Notes: a model not told the origin generated them from the sequence alone. A DNA stretch of 64,000 nt from Usnea hakonensis (GCA_013423325.1 BLJB01000180.1:307851-371850), one strand, 5' to 3'; shown: positions 23,101 to 34,538, counted from the first letter of the stretch. Translations and numbers: made by a program.

Positions 23101-25474
23101 TAAATCATTGACGCCATCTCCTGTTTCTGAAGTATCTTTTTCCAGTCCGCCTGTTGATCTCCTGCTCTGTTTTCGTCGACCTGGCGCAGCATGAGAGATG
23201 ATCAGATCTGCCTGCTGGAGAGTCTCGAGGATGATTGTCCAGGACTGCTGCAAGACAGGTCCCAAAGCTATGCCCAAATTTAGGAGGGCTCTCAAGCAAA
23301 GAAGATGCCGGGTATTCAAGTCAGGCACTGACAGATCCATAGACTTGCGGGGTTGGCGAGGTTTGTTGTTCGGCGCTGGGCTTGAATCACGGTCACTGTC
23401 GGTGGGATCGCCTGCTAGGGGCGCAACCTCTTGCCCGTTGGTCTGTGGAGATGCTACGGTGGTATTAATCGAGGGTAAAGCACTTTTGCCAAGAGTTGTC
23501 AGGAAGGCATCTCTTGGAGTTGCAAGATCGAGTAAACCAGCGATCTGAGTAAATTTTTGAAATGATCGGATTAATGCATGATAGTTGTCAGAATCCAAGG
23601 TCGCATTAAGATACGTAGAGGAGGCCGCAAGTAGCGCAGGCCAGCAGTTCTCGACCATGTGACCAGAGGTTGAGATTTGTGTGTACAGAACATGATCCTT
23701 GAGTGTAAGAGGATTGACAGGCATTCTACGGCCACCAAAAGACTGGGCCCTTTCTGCCTTGCTATCCGCCGCAGCATCTTTCAAAGTAGGCTGTTTCCGT
23801 TTCATTTTATTCTCTACCGGCACGGTAAACGGCATCAGAAATCGTGCGAGGCCCTCAGAAAAGGTTGTGATACAGGTCAAAGCCAGACTGTAGATATAGG
23901 TTGCAGGGAGCATCGGAGGCTCTGACTTGTCAAGTTGATCAATGCACGGTATCCTAATGGCGCTCCACTGAGAACTTATACCAGTCCTGTTGGTGTTGTT
24001 ATCTATCGGAACAGTGCCAATGCCTATAAGGCCACCAGCCTGAATAGCGGCTTGCTCGTCTGCAGTGTCATCTTGTGTAGTCGATACAGGAACAGATGAC
24101 TGTTGGCCAAGTCCAATGATAGCAGGCTTCTCAGAGGCCAGTCGTACAAGGCTTCCCAAATGATCACGAACGATGTTCCTTTGCTCCTCCGCTTCGTCAT
24201 AGTGAGCATATATGTTCCTGACCAATGGAGGGTCAGAATAGATTCCACGAAAAAGCTCCAGGCAAAGAGCACGTTTCCAAAGAGCGGAAGCATCGGGATC
24301 AAGCATATGGTTCAGTAGACTTAGGACCATTTCGCATTCAGCTACAAGTGCAAACAGCAGTCGACTCACGATCAATCGGACAAGTCTCATGGTGCGGACT
24401 GTGCTTGAAAAGCTTGATTTTTCCGACAGGATCTTGACTATCAGTGGTATTAGCCGGAGACGTAAGACATGGATTTGCTCTGGATGAGCCATGACTGTGT
24501 CCGCATGATCTGCAAGTATAGACTCAAGCAACTCCAGGCCGTAATTTTGAGCGAGGACTACTGTAGGAAGGAATTTTGGCTTCTGTCCATCAGTCAAGAG
24601 ACAGATATCGTCCAGGACCTAAGAGAAGAAATTAAAAGGGTTGTGTTAGGGCATGTTAGTAGTACGTACACGATACGCATCCAGTGCCGTGCCGTAAATT
24701 GTCGACGTGCCATCTCCAATCGGAACTTCAACGGAAGTTTCATTCTTCCCATCTGTGTCGTATGAGCAGTTACAAGTAACAATTATCAGACCATGATTTA
24801 CCATTGTCTACGGCAGCTTTCTCCAAGGTAGAGCCCACAAGCTGTTGTATAGCAGCCGCTGCGGTGTTTGATACAACAGCAGTCCTACTACTGTATAGAA
24901 GAAAACAAACTTGAAAAGCTGCAACCAGAAGCTGCTCGCTTAAGCTGCTAGCATAGTTCTGCAGCAAGGACGGAAGCGCCTGCAGCACTTTGAGCTGGAT
25001 ATCGAGAGCTGTGGAGGGTTAATGACTGAGAAAATTCAGAAAGGAGGAATCTACCTAGAGTCGAGCATTCTCGAAAAGCTCCTAGGACATCGACCAGATT
25101 CTCCTTTGGTAATGCATTGGCAACGACAATCCGCTGCAGACAAACTGCAGCGGTACCTGCAAATTTCGGATTGCGAGTACTGCAGGCGAGCAAGAATGGT
25201 CTCACAAACACCGGTCGACTCTTCAGATCTCTTTCAAAGTCAGTGTGTCAGCAGCATCTCAAGAGTCCAGACAGACCTGCTGCTATTTGCGCTTCAGATG
25301 TTCTTGGGAGAGCCTTGAGATCATTTAATGATTTTTCGGCAGCCTGTATATCACGTCAACAGCCATGGCAGAGACACCTGTAGACACAAAGCGTACCGCT
25401 CTTAGGTCTGGGTTTTTCCTCTTTGATTCCTGTATTAAAGTTGACAATTCAGACGTGAGCAATTGGGCCGTCAT
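20124..25474 (-). CDS. MON2: MON2 homologue, endosome/Golgi trafficking protein, 1,665 aa
   Basis: Eight exons: 25474-25397, 25343-25277, 25228-25055, 25008-24802, 24752-24670, 24618-22219, 22167-21954 and 21898-20124. Every intron is 46-55 nt and all phases agree, giving 1,665 residues, the normal length for Mon2. The N-terminus (MTAQLLTSELSTLIQES, then NPKFAGTAAVCLQRIV) is the DCB-type region shared with large Arf-GEFs. The middle has the HUS-like block (LRLRLIPLIVKIL, LELFRGIYSDP) and the long HEAT-like remainder follows. Mon2 lacks a Sec7 domain and works with Dop1 and the flippase Neo1 at the trans-Golgi/endosome. Divergent to MMS2 with 362 bp between starts. No damage seen. Confidence 0.93.
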
Positions 25475-25836
25475 GTTCAGTGCACATTCATTAGCAAGCA
25501 GTAAAGAGTGACTGCCACATGTCAAAAGTCATACGTCTCATTTCAAGAAAGGTGATTTTGTTTAGAGCGCTGCGAGAATTGCATTCAACGATGAAGAAGA
25601 CGCCAACAAATGCAGTTCGACTGCCTAGGCCTGAAAAATACAGCTAGACTGGTGCCGGTATCGTAATTTAAAGTGGGCTGTGGCTGCCCGTAAAACATCA
25701 GCAAATCTCTTCACTCCTCACTCTCACCCTTCTAGGCTTAAGCACCCTTGAGATCTCTTGCTTGGTCCTTACTTTCGACCAGAGGAGGCCTGATCAACCT
25801 CACCGCATTGAGCGAATACACGCGACTCCAGCAAAT
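25475..25836. promoter_or_regulatory. Bidirectional promoter region MON2/MMS2
   Basis: 362 bases between divergent start codons of two housekeeping genes. Pyrimidine-rich DNA near 25700-25735 precedes MMS2. No TATA box identified. Confidence 0.5.
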
Positions 25837-26476
25837 ATGGGAGCCAAAGTACCCAGGAACTTCCGTCTCTTGGAAGAATTGGAGAAGGGCGAGAAGGGAC
25901 TTGGTGCAGGTACATCTTGATACTCAGACCTGCGCTTTTACACCAGCATTCTTACCTCTCCATGTAGAGGCTTGTTCTTACGGGCTATCGGACGGAGATG
26001 ATCTTTTGATGTCCAATTGGAATGGAACAATACTTGGACCCCCTCACGTACGCTGGGCATTTGAATTCTACTATCGGACTTCTGGCTGATCTCACATATA
26101 TCAACAGAGCGCTCATGAAAATCGTATCTACAGCCTCAACATTCATTGCGGAGAGACCTATCCCGACACTCCCCCAACCGTCCAATTCGTTTCGAAAATC
26201 AATCTGCCCTGCGTTGATCAGAGGTCTGGAAAGGTGGGGCTAGATGCTCATCTCTACGGGTCATTGTTGACAGAACCTAGGTGGACCCGCAACGATTGCC
26301 ATGTCTATCCCAGTGGAAGAGGGAGAACACAATGGAGACCATTCTGATCGAGTTGAGGAGGTAAGCTGCCCTGCCTGGTAGCCTCACGCCAAAAATTCCT
26401 GACCTGTGCTCTCAGATTCATGGCACTACCACAACATAAAAAGCTACCTCAGCCTCCTGAAGGCTCCACATTCTAA
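25837..26476 (+). CDS. MMS2: MMS2/UEV1 ubiquitin E2 variant, 139 aa
   Basis: Five exons: 25837-25909, 25968-26047, 26108-26233, 26281-26360 and 26416-26476; introns of 47-60 nt, all in phase. The product begins MGAKVPRNFRLLEELEKGEK and shows CSYGLSDGDDLLMSNWNGTI, GPPH, HENRIYSLNIHCG, YPDTPPTVQFVSKINLPCVD, LSQWKRENTMETILIELRR and the C-terminal PQPPEGSTF. This is Mms2, the catalytically inactive E2-like partner of Ubc13. The pair builds Lys63-linked ubiquitin chains in error-free post-replication repair. The HPN/active-Cys block of true E2s is absent, as expected. Length and exon joints match the family fully. Confidence 0.97.
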
Positions 26477-26795
26477 TTTCTAAGATGGACAAGTTGAATA
26501 GGAAGCAGGTCACGAAGTTATGACAAGCGGGCGGTATCGGTCCCCAATTCGCATAGCTGGCGTAGGGCAGCACTTTCCAAACGGGTCGACGAGACATAGA
26601 TAGGATTAGCAAACAAACATATCTCGTTAAGGACACTGTCCAAAATGCTGTACGGTAGACTATGGTGGCACGTGACCGTTGTCAAGAAGCGCGAAAGGAT
26701 GACGCGGAATCAGAGCCGGCGTCAGCGCGAGCCACCAATAAAACCTTGTACCCATTGTATCAATCAATCTAATGACATGAAATCATGAAGCTTGA
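26477..26795. other. Intergenic, no gene seen
   Basis: 319 bases between MMS2 and the LYR gene, same direction. It holds the MMS2 3' end and the LYR promoter; no other feature recognised. Confidence 0.5.
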
Positions 26796-28322
26796 ATGCC
26801 GAGGTACCTGACTCCTAGAAGATCAGGAGTGCATCGCGTTGCATGTATGTAAAGCTGTCTTCGATCAGGTGCCCATCTTGACCATGCTCAGGCACTGCCC
26901 TTTACCGCGCGTTGCTCCGACAGAAGCACGAATTACAATTGAATGAGTACCAGCAGTCCCTCTTTCGCGATCCAATACGGACGGTTTTCAAGCGCAATTC
27001 GAAGCTTCATAGTCCAGCCCAGATCTTTACAGCTCTCAAATTGGGCCATGAGGTGCGCATTCAGATTCAGAGCTTGGTCTAGGATGTTCTAACATGAATA
27101 GACGCTTCAAGGGCTTTACAATGGCGTAAGCCGAAAACGTATCCTGGATCACATATTCGAGTTTGCGTCTCCGCCAAATGCCGGCGCACAGCCTCAGGAC
27201 CTTCATTCATCACCTCCAATCAAGGCTTCTGGAGCACAGAAGGTCTCGAAACCACCTCTCGCACCCTACCCTGGCGCTCGGCGTACCCTCGATCGCCCAT
27301 TCCATAATCTATCTGGCCGCCGTCATGTCCCAACTCTCATCAACGCCAACAAGGTGCCTTTTCTCCGAATCAAGAAGCCCCAACCTCCCTTCCTGAGCCG
27401 CATTATACGAGACACTGTCGAAACACGCGAACGCCGACTTGCGCGAGCGGAGAGATTGACCAGCGAGGCTCTGGTAGCTGAAGATGAAGATGAATGGGAC
27501 AAGATTCTCCACCAGCACTTTGGACTGGATCATGCAGGGGAGGAACCATGGCAACGTGAAGTCAAGCGAGCCGCTGACAACGTTCACCGATTGCAAGTAG
27601 AGGCTATACAAAAACGAGTCAGTCTCTCCGCCAAGATGTTCGCTATCGTTGAGCAAGAGAAGGCGCTAGTAGAAGAGGAAAAGCTAAGACCAAGCTATGA
27701 GAAGCATAAGATGATGAAGGCGAGACCGCTAGCCAAAAGTGGATTGACAGAAAAAGAGATCCAAGAGGAGTTCTATTCGCGAGAGCAAGACCATTCCACT
27801 CAGCATGAACCGGTAGAGATACAGGAAGTGCCACAACAAAGTCAAGAAGAGATCCAACAGCCCAGCACACAAGTAGAATGGGGCGAGGATGGGCATAAGC
27901 ATTTCACAACAGACGAGTCAAGGCAACTCTATGAAGCTAGTGGCCGGCCCAAGACGGACGAAGAGAGAGCTATGATAAAGGAGGCAAGGGCAATGAGGAA
28001 GGAAGCGAAGGCCGCAAAGAAAGCCGAAAAGATAAAGAGGAAACAAGAAGCCATTGGGGGTTCGAAGGAGAAGCTGAGTAGTCTAGCTAAGCACTCTACG
28101 AACCGGCAACTGAGCTCGGAAGGACAAGAAGACTTGGATGCACGGGCTTCGTCCCTGGGACACCCCGATCCTTCGGTTGATGGAACAATTGGCTACAGAA
28201 ATTCACAACTGCCCAAATCGCCACCGTTGCTGGAGAAGCTGAAAAAAGCCGGCGGTGCGGTACCTCATGGATCGGGTATACGTCGCCCATCGTTTCTCAA
28301 AAGAAAAGACAGAAGTCTATAA
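26796..28322 (+). CDS. LYR-motif protein, 476 aa
   Basis: Exons 26796-26844, 26892-27052 and 27102-28322, introns of 47 and 49 nt. Splicing restores the N-terminus MPRYLTPRRSGVHRVAC then TALYRALLRQ, the LYR tripeptide of the mitochondrial Complex1_LYR family. An arginine further on (LFRDPIR) fits the family helix pattern. The remainder is long and highly charged: coiled-coil-like Glu/Lys/Arg stretches around residues 150-300 and 330-400 (KEARAMRKEAKAAKKAEK), ending GIRRPSFLKRKDRSL. LYR proteins bind acyl carrier protein and act in Fe-S cluster or respiratory-complex assembly. This one is far longer than the canonical 90-120 aa and resembles the fungal Cup1-like subgroup, an assignment I hold loosely. 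The basic N-terminus suits mitochondrial import. Confidence 0.85.
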
Positions 28323-28344
28323 CAAAACACCATTTATAATCCCA

Positions 28345-29319
28345 TCACGCTCCATCCTTTTCCTTCGCCTTCTGAACCAGCATCTCAATCGCAACATCCA
28401 CACACTTCCCCACCGCCACCCCATCCCCCACAACCTGCGAATGCGTCCCCTCCACCTCCACAAATCTTAAATCCCCCACCCTCCCCTCCATCTGCCTCTC
28501 CAACACCCCAACCAACCTCTCCCCCTGCTCCCACTCCACCAGCTCATCACCCCTACTATGCCCCACAACCACAGCCTCCACCCCATCCCTAACCCTCCGC
28601 TTACACCCCAACACATCCCCCCTCTCCCACCCACCCTCCTCCTCCGGTCCAAACGCCCCCGTCGTAAAAGTTTCATACATCCCCCGCAACCCCGGATGCG
28701 CGTCCCGGCACGCCGTAAAGTCATATATCCCCTCCATAGGCACAACACCCTTCAACCCATCCATCCCACCTTCTTTCCCCCAAACACCCCCTTCCCACCC
28801 CCGCTCCCCATCTCCTTTCCCCATCCCATCCATCCCAATCATCGCAGTCATAGTGCCCCCAACACTATGCCCGCACACAATCCATTCCCCATTCCCCATC
28901 CCTCCATCTTCTTTCTTCAACCACCGTATCGCATCCCGCACGTCCTCTATCGCATCGGGCCATTTCGCATTGCGCGCGGTGTCGGAGGGCGAGCTGGGAG
29001 AGGTGGGGTGCTGGGGGTATGGGCAGAGGCGATAGTTGATGGAGGCGATGGTGGCGATGTGGGGGTTTTGAAAGAGGAGGGGGAGGGAGGGGAGGAGGGA
29101 TTGTGAGGTGGCGAGGGGGTCGCGGAAGGCGCCGCCGTGGATGTAGCTGGTGGGGTTGGGTTAGTGGAGGGGTTGGGGGAGGCGGGAGGAAGGGGATTGG
29201 TACATGAGAGAGTAGGATGGGGAGAGGGGGTTGTGGGTTGGGGTGTGGATGTCGAGGGTGTTGAGGGTGGATTTGGTGGAGTAGGGGATTGAGAGGCGGG
29301 ATGTGTAGAGAGCGGACAT
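28345..29319 (-). CDS. BNA7: Kynurenine formamidase, 305 aa
   Basis: Two exons, 29319-29204 and 29146-28345, intron 57 nt in phase 2. The alpha/beta-hydrolase signature of kynurenine formamidases is clear: YIHGGAFRDP near residue 40 (oxyanion hole), INYRLCPYP, WPDAIEDVRDAIRWL, the nucleophile elbow CGHSVGG (Ser about 133) and a C-terminal EGTHSQ with the presumed catalytic His. VVGHSRGDELV carries the acidic residue region. The enzyme hydrolyses N-formylkynurenine in tryptophan catabolism and de novo NAD synthesis. A Gly-rich low-complexity insertion follows the nucleophile (GKGDGERGWEGG). The coding strand is strikingly G-rich in the second half. Stop lies 22 bases from the stop of the convergent LYR gene. 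Confidence 0.92.
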
Positions 29320-30073
29320 GGTAGAGCGAGTTGGCGGCAGAAAGTATAGTGTATATATAATGCGGAGTATGAATGGTATAGATAGATTATAGAGTGTTTA
29401 GGCCAGATATCGCATGCCAACGCTTAATTGTGGTTTCCTTCTCTGCAGAGCGCTAATGCACAAGGAACGAGCCGGCTCATACAACTGCTTCCTATCCTCG
29501 CATGTTAGCGGTGGCAATCCTGTCAGGGAAATCAGAACAACATCTCAGATTTCTAGATCTTGTGCACACTCCTTAAGCAGTCACCAGACATGTCCCAGAG
29601 TTCCGACTGGTTTGGAGTTCATCAGCACGTCTTTGATGGGCGAACTGCAAGGATCTTGTAGGATCTCGATCATAGAACGTGGCCGCTTGGCGATGGCTGC
29701 ACCCTCAATCTCAATGAAAGGATGTTGTCTCTTCCACTATGCCTTGATACATGCTCCAAAGAAAGAGACACGACAGTAATCTGGGTGCTGTCTGGTCTTC
29801 CACCGCCATTGAATGTTCGTACTGGTCTCTTCTATCGGTGCAGTCGGAGGATGGAGGATTGCTGCAGCGTCCATAGCGCTGGACTGCAATAGTCGCCTGG
29901 CATACCGTGCAGTCGACCGAGCTGCGTCCTACTATTTCCAGAGGTACTCTTGTCTACACGGAGTACATGGGAGAGGACACACCTGCGCCAAGCCTCTGTT
30001 TGTGTAGGCCCTAACGCTAAACCTAATTTTAACGGCAACACCAAAGAACTGTGGAACCTCGGAAGGAGCCTTA
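29320..30073. other. Intergenic, no gene seen
   Basis: Upstream of BNA7. A 121-codon frame at 29414-29779 has no domain and no splice partners. Confidence 0.5.
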
Positions 30074-30205
30074 GTTCCAGTTCGTTTCTAATTCATATCA
30101 GGTTCGATTCCTAATGGCACTGATCCTATGATGGAGTGGTTAGTTGTCTTGCTTTGGCAGGAAGTTCCAGGTGGCTTCTAATTCATATTAGGTTCGATTC
30201 CTAAT
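30074..30205 (+). repeat. tRNA-related direct repeats with B-box motif
   Basis: A 42-bp segment ending TTCTAATTCATAT(C/T)AGG and TTCGATTCCTAAT occurs at 30074-30115 and again at 30164-30205, offset 90 bp. Each holds GGTTCGATTCC, identical to the Pol III B-box/T-loop consensus. An A-box-like TGGTTAGTTG lies between at about 30137. A complete tRNA cloverleaf cannot be drawn, so this is a tRNA-related repeat and not a tRNA gene. A third relative is at 33185-33241. Confidence 0.7.
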
Positions 30206-30229
30206 ATGATTTAGAAGCCAACTGGAACT
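30163..30229. repeat. 30-bp inverted repeat capped by a T-loop
   Basis: Left arm 30163-30192 and right arm 30200-30229 pair at 28 of 30 positions around the 7-base loop TTCGATT. The inner five pairs plus loop form a perfect tRNA T-arm; the outer stem continues for 25 bp more. Confidence 0.9.
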
Positions 30230-30513
30230 GCCTTTCAGACGGGCGATGTCACGGAATATCAATGACGTGGGTCATGGAATATAGTAATGGTAATATGTAT
30301 GTGGAAGAAAGAGTACAAGGGTATGTACAGTGCTCTGCAACCGAATGTACGCGCGTGCTAAGCCCTGTAGGGATGCCTGTGGAGGAAATCCGTAACAGGC
30401 GAGCTGCAGACGCCACAGTGTCACCACTCTCAGTATGCGGTCTATTAGCAAACCGAAGATAATGCGAACAATAATCGTCATTGATATCGTACAATTGTCG
30501 TCTTCTCAGCAGC

Positions 30514-32646
30514 ATGAGAGACTCAACAGTAAATGTTGTCCGCCAACCCCAAGGCAAGGGTCACACTCGCAACAATGCCCTCGAAATAGATCGAGACCAA
30601 GAGATAAGTAATAGCGTACTCGATAGCATATGGAACAAATTGCTTTCTCGTAGAAAGCCCGTGGCTCCAGATAGCTTCGAAACCTATCTAAGAGACCTCG
30701 AAGAGGTCGCATTAGCAGATATCTACCACAATCTGCACGAGAAGAAATCTGCATCTTTTGATGGCCTAGTCTGGTTTGCCGTGTCTCGTCTAGGTTTTCC
30801 TCGCCCAAAGCAAAGCGTGGTCTTAGGCGGCTGACATTGAGGAAGACTCGTTGAACCCGGCATTTAGCTCATTGTTCCCGAGTGCAAACATCCGCAGTCC
30901 GACAGTGTTTGAAGCTTTTCATCAGTTCCGAGAGGACTATAGACAAGCTTCACCAAACACGCTTCGATTATGGTATGCGTCTAGGTCCACACGATTCACT
31001 ATGGCTACTTAATATACAGCAGCTGCTTAACGAAGAGTGCTCCCGAAATCAAGCGGCTCTTCTCGTACTTCCGGTTATTCACACTCTCCGCTTATTCAGA
31101 GCCAGAGTTTTGGGCACGAACCCTGCTCGCATACCTCCTTTGTTGGTGTGGACATGCAAATAGGGAGTTTGTGGACGTTATACTTCAAAATTCAGATGGC
31201 AGTGCCGATGCAGTTAAGAGTCGCGTATTTTGTCTCCCTTCTCGAAGTGCGTTGCTCTTCCGATCTCTGGGTCAGTCTTTTGCAAGCTAACAGTATGCAA
31301 CAGTCGTAGCAACATCTCTGGATTGGAATTTCGATTACGTTTGGCCTTATTATGTACCCGATTTTAGTGTGTTCGATATCCATACAAGACGACCATACAA
31401 AGCAAAGCCAATTATGGAGCAGATACAGCTCCACAATCATTTCAGTGATGATGGCTCTTGTAGTACGACTCTACTTTTCGATTCCACTAGGGCATTGGCA
31501 TGCTTCAGAACACTCCTCACGCGTCCCACACCTCAGAGTAGTGAAGTATCTCTAGATGGAACTTTAGTGAGCGTCCTTCCGTTGGCCTATCTGTATGAAA
31601 TCATCTTGGCCATCCATGAGCAGATGAATGGAGAATCACTTGAGTTCGTTAGCAAAGTCTTTAATCGGGCAACAGAAATAGTACACACTAATCTGCAACC
31701 ATCAAATCGAGCGTTCTCTAACAACGCATCAGGTGGTACACAGCCGTGATCACCCTGGCAGGGCCGAATACCTGTACCTACTAATGCTACAAGACTACAC
31801 TACTTCAACACTTCATCACGCTCAAGCCGCTAAAGAGCAAATTCGTCGACATTTCCCAGATACAGTGAGGGAGTCATTGACTGTTCGAAGGAACAGTGTT
31901 TTAAAAGACACAGACTATCTCATCAAATCTCTAGATAAAGCCCTAGTGTATCTGGACAAATGTCAACAACAGGTAAGACGTTGGCAAGATCATTAGGCCA
32001 ATCAGCTAAGACACCTCACCAGGCCAAATCTCTGGAAGAATTGAAGCAGAACCAGATCGCCGGAATCATTGGTTTTCTCGTAGCTGTCTACGTGCCAATC
32101 GCCTTCGTCTCCTCATACTTCGGCATGAACACTGTCGAGATTTTGACCGGGAACCTTCATAATTCGTTATTCTGGAAAATTGCTATTCCTCTTATGATCT
32201 TGACTATTATGCTACCGCTCAGCCTCAGCATAATCGCCCGAGTCACTCGTGCCTTGAGCCTCTCGGCTGGTGCGTTCTCCATGCGCCAATGGCCGATGAT
32301 TGTCGATCTTTGCTTGACTTTCTTCTGTCTCAGCTTGGCGACCGCGCACGTTGTCCATTGGAGGCGGTCCGAACACCATCAATTCAAAGAGTTCTTTCGT
32401 CGTATCTCGCCGGATGAGACTTTCATCGTTGATGGAATCTTTGCCGGGTTCGGCCTGCTGAAGGCCATTGAGAACAGCGTTCTGCGCAATCAGCGGGGTC
32501 GGAAGTGGTGTTTCTTATGGCTCGTCATTACTTTTGTGATAGCTCTCTGCGCCGGATTGAGCGTTCTTGATGATTCGTTTGCTACACTGTTGACGCCGTT
32601 CGGATTTGTTTTCGCCACTTTGGCAGTCAGGCCATTGATTTTTTGA
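30514..32646 (+). CDS. CorA-like membrane protein, about 621 aa
   Basis: Six exons: 30514-30780, 30842-30972, 31020-31246, 31304-31680, 31733-31972 and 32023-32646. Introns of 47-61 nt bring together segments lying in all three frames. The acceptor of intron 1 could instead be at 30826, adding five residues. The soluble N-terminal two thirds contain SLDWNFDYVWPY and a coiled-coil-like TDYLIKSLDKALVYLDKCQQQ. Near residue 444 the motif SYFGMN matches the CorA GMN signature that follows the first pore helix (GFLVAVYVPIAFVSS). About four further hydrophobic helices follow, more than the two of classical CorA Mg2+ channels. This type is common in Pezizomycotina; ion transport is inferred from the motif only. 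Confidence 0.83.
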
Positions 32647-33482
32647 ATCTGGACTTGGCGCAATTACAGGGCTCAAATGGTGTTGCTAGCAGCTTCTGTG
32701 CGTTCGTATACGGAAGAAGCGCCCATTAGATCAATACTTGAGGTGTAGATAGGTATTTGAGGGTAAATCGCTCGTCTTCTGGTTAGAATTAGTAGGTGCT
32801 CCTGTCTTGCTCCTGCCTGATACCATAGAGTTGAGATATTTACATGTTTAACCAAATTTAGTATAGCGTGGTGGCTTAGATGGGGGATAATACCTTAGCC
32901 TGTGACAAGACCATTACTAAGCTTGAGGTGGTGCATCAATTTCCAATAAACAGCCTTGTATAAAATATACATCTTTCTCCTCGTAATTTTTTATTTTGTG
33001 TGCTTCCATTGGTACCTTTTCTATATAACTTTCGAGGGTCTACGGATTGAAGATTGAAGAGTTGGTTTGACGAGAAAGAGGGCCCCCGGAGGAGTTTGGG
33101 TTACTTGTGGATTGGTTCCGCACGTGCTGCACCTCGGACAAGGCAAGCGCTGCTAACGCAGAGAGACTTAGCGGGTAGCCGTCAGAAAAGACACTAAACC
33201 ATTACACCATTGTATCAGCGCCATTAGGAATCGAACCTAATACAGCTTAAATGCCTCCGGCTACAGCCGTCCGGAATCCGTACTCAGCCCACTATTGTGC
33301 ATGGTTAAGCCAGACTGGTGAACGGCTGAAGGCAACCATTGCCTCGTATATCTCGAGTCATATACCTCTTCACCATTGACAATATTTCTAGAAGTCACTT
33401 GAAGGCCACCTGGATGTACAACTCCGACAGCAACAGTCCTGAAGTTACCCTGAACTTCCAGGATTCATTCTAAGTAATCGAC
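32647..33482. other. Intergenic, only a repeat seen
   Basis: Apart from the tRNA-related copy at 33185-33241 there is no gene. The DNA around 32860-33010 is AT-rich. Confidence 0.5.
33185..33241 (-). repeat. tRNA-related repeat copy
   Basis: On the minus strand it reads ATTAGGTTCGATTCCTAAT, then a tail similar to 30116-30150 (CTGAT, TGGTT, AGTGTCTT), so it is a diverged inverted copy of the repeat at 30.1 kb. The CorA-like gene lies between the copies. Confidence 0.65.
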
Positions 33483-34538
33483 ATGCGTCTCCTGAACACA
33501 AGAACCATCAAACTCTCCGAATTCTTCGATGCTGACATACCACGCTACGCCATCTTATCACATACATGGGGCAAGAACGAGGTTACTCTCCAAGATCTCG
33601 ACCGCGTCAGATCCGAAGGGCCCCAAGCTTATTATAAGATAGCGTGCTGTTGTTTCTACGCGTCTTCGCGAGGCTATCAATGGGTGTGGATTGATACTTG
33701 CTGTATCGACAAGTCTAGCAGTGCCGAGCTCTCGGAAGCCATCAACTCCATGTATCGATGGTACGAGTCTTCGCAAGAATGCTATGCATATTTGGAAGAC
33801 GTGTCCATTGATGACGTGGACCAATTTGGTTCCTCCCGGTGGTTCGCGCGTGGGTGGACGCTTCAAGAACTTCTGGCGCCAAGGAATCTTTATTTCTACG
33901 ACAAGAACTGGACATATCTGGGCTCGAAACAAGATCTGTGTAAGGCGATAGCACTGGCTACCAATATCCCCGAATCGAGTATAAGATTATTTCAACACCA
34001 CCTCTCAAGCGTCGCAGCGAAAATGTCTTGGGCGTCAAAAAGGCAGACTTCTCGGATTGAAGACACTGCTTACTGCCTCATGGGTCTATTCGAAATCAAC
34101 ATGCCCTTGCTGTACGGCGAAGGGGAAAAGGCTTTCGCGAGGCTGCAGCACGAAATAGTGAAGAACCTAGATGATGAATCGATATTCGCCTGGAAGGGTT
34201 CCGTTGCCAACGGAATGTTCGCAGGATCTCCTGCTGCGTTCGCCGATAGTGGCGATGTTGTACGCCGCGACTTTGATGTCTTTCGTCGGCCTGAGCCAAG
34301 CACTGTCACGAGCAGGGGTCTCTCCATGCAGCTTCTCGGTAAAGTTGAATTTGAAAACAAATCTTCCATATCGATGGAGTGGATACCGCTCCACTGTAGT
34401 CGGGGTGAAAATGGAGATCCCCTTATGGTCATGACCTTTTATATTGATAATTTTTATCATCGAGACGCCGGTTCACTCAGGGAAATCAGTGTAAGCGAGA
34501 TTAGGAGTTGGGAGCTTAGAAGGGTATATATAAAATGA
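33483..34538 (+). CDS. HET-domain protein, 351 aa
   Basis: Single exon with the three HET blocks in order: YAILSHTWG (about residue 22), WVWIDTCCIDK with SSAELSEAINSMYRWY (about 63-90), and WFARGWTLQELLAP (about 120). After it come RIEDTAYCLMGLFEINMPLLYGEGEKAF, the usual extension. HET domains act in heterokaryon incompatibility and regulated cell death, probably through a TIR-like NAD-binding fold. The protein ends soon after a beta-rich region, shorter than many HET proteins of 600 aa or more, but no broken continuation is visible downstream. The tRNA-related repeat 240 bases upstream suits the variable setting in which HET genes often occur. Confidence 0.92.
   Translation: MRLLNTRTIKLSEFFDADIPRYAILSHTWGKNEVTLQDLDRVRSEGPQAYYKIACCCFYASSRGYQWVWIDTCCIDKSSSAELSEAINSMYRWYESSQECYAYLEDVSIDDVDQFGSSRWFARGWTLQELLAPRNLYFYDKNWTYLGSKQDLCKAIALATNIPESSIRLFQHHLSSVAAKMSWASKRQTSRIEDTAYCLMGLFEINMPLLYGEGEKAFARLQHEIVKNLDDESIFAWKGSVANGMFAGSPAAFADSGDVVRRDFDVFRRPEPSTVTSRGLSMQLLGKVEFENKSSISMEWIPLHCSRGENGDPLMVMTFYIDNFYHRDAGSLREISVSEIRSWELRRVYIK

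Noticed and set aside
28558..29106. 182-codon plus-strand frame over BNA7
   Set aside because: Pro/His-rich shadow of the clearly identified formamidase on the other strand.
30514..32646. Apparent frameshift pseudogene of a CorA-like protein
   Set aside because: All frame changes are explained by five 47-61-nt introns with good branch sites and matching phases, so the gene looks intact.
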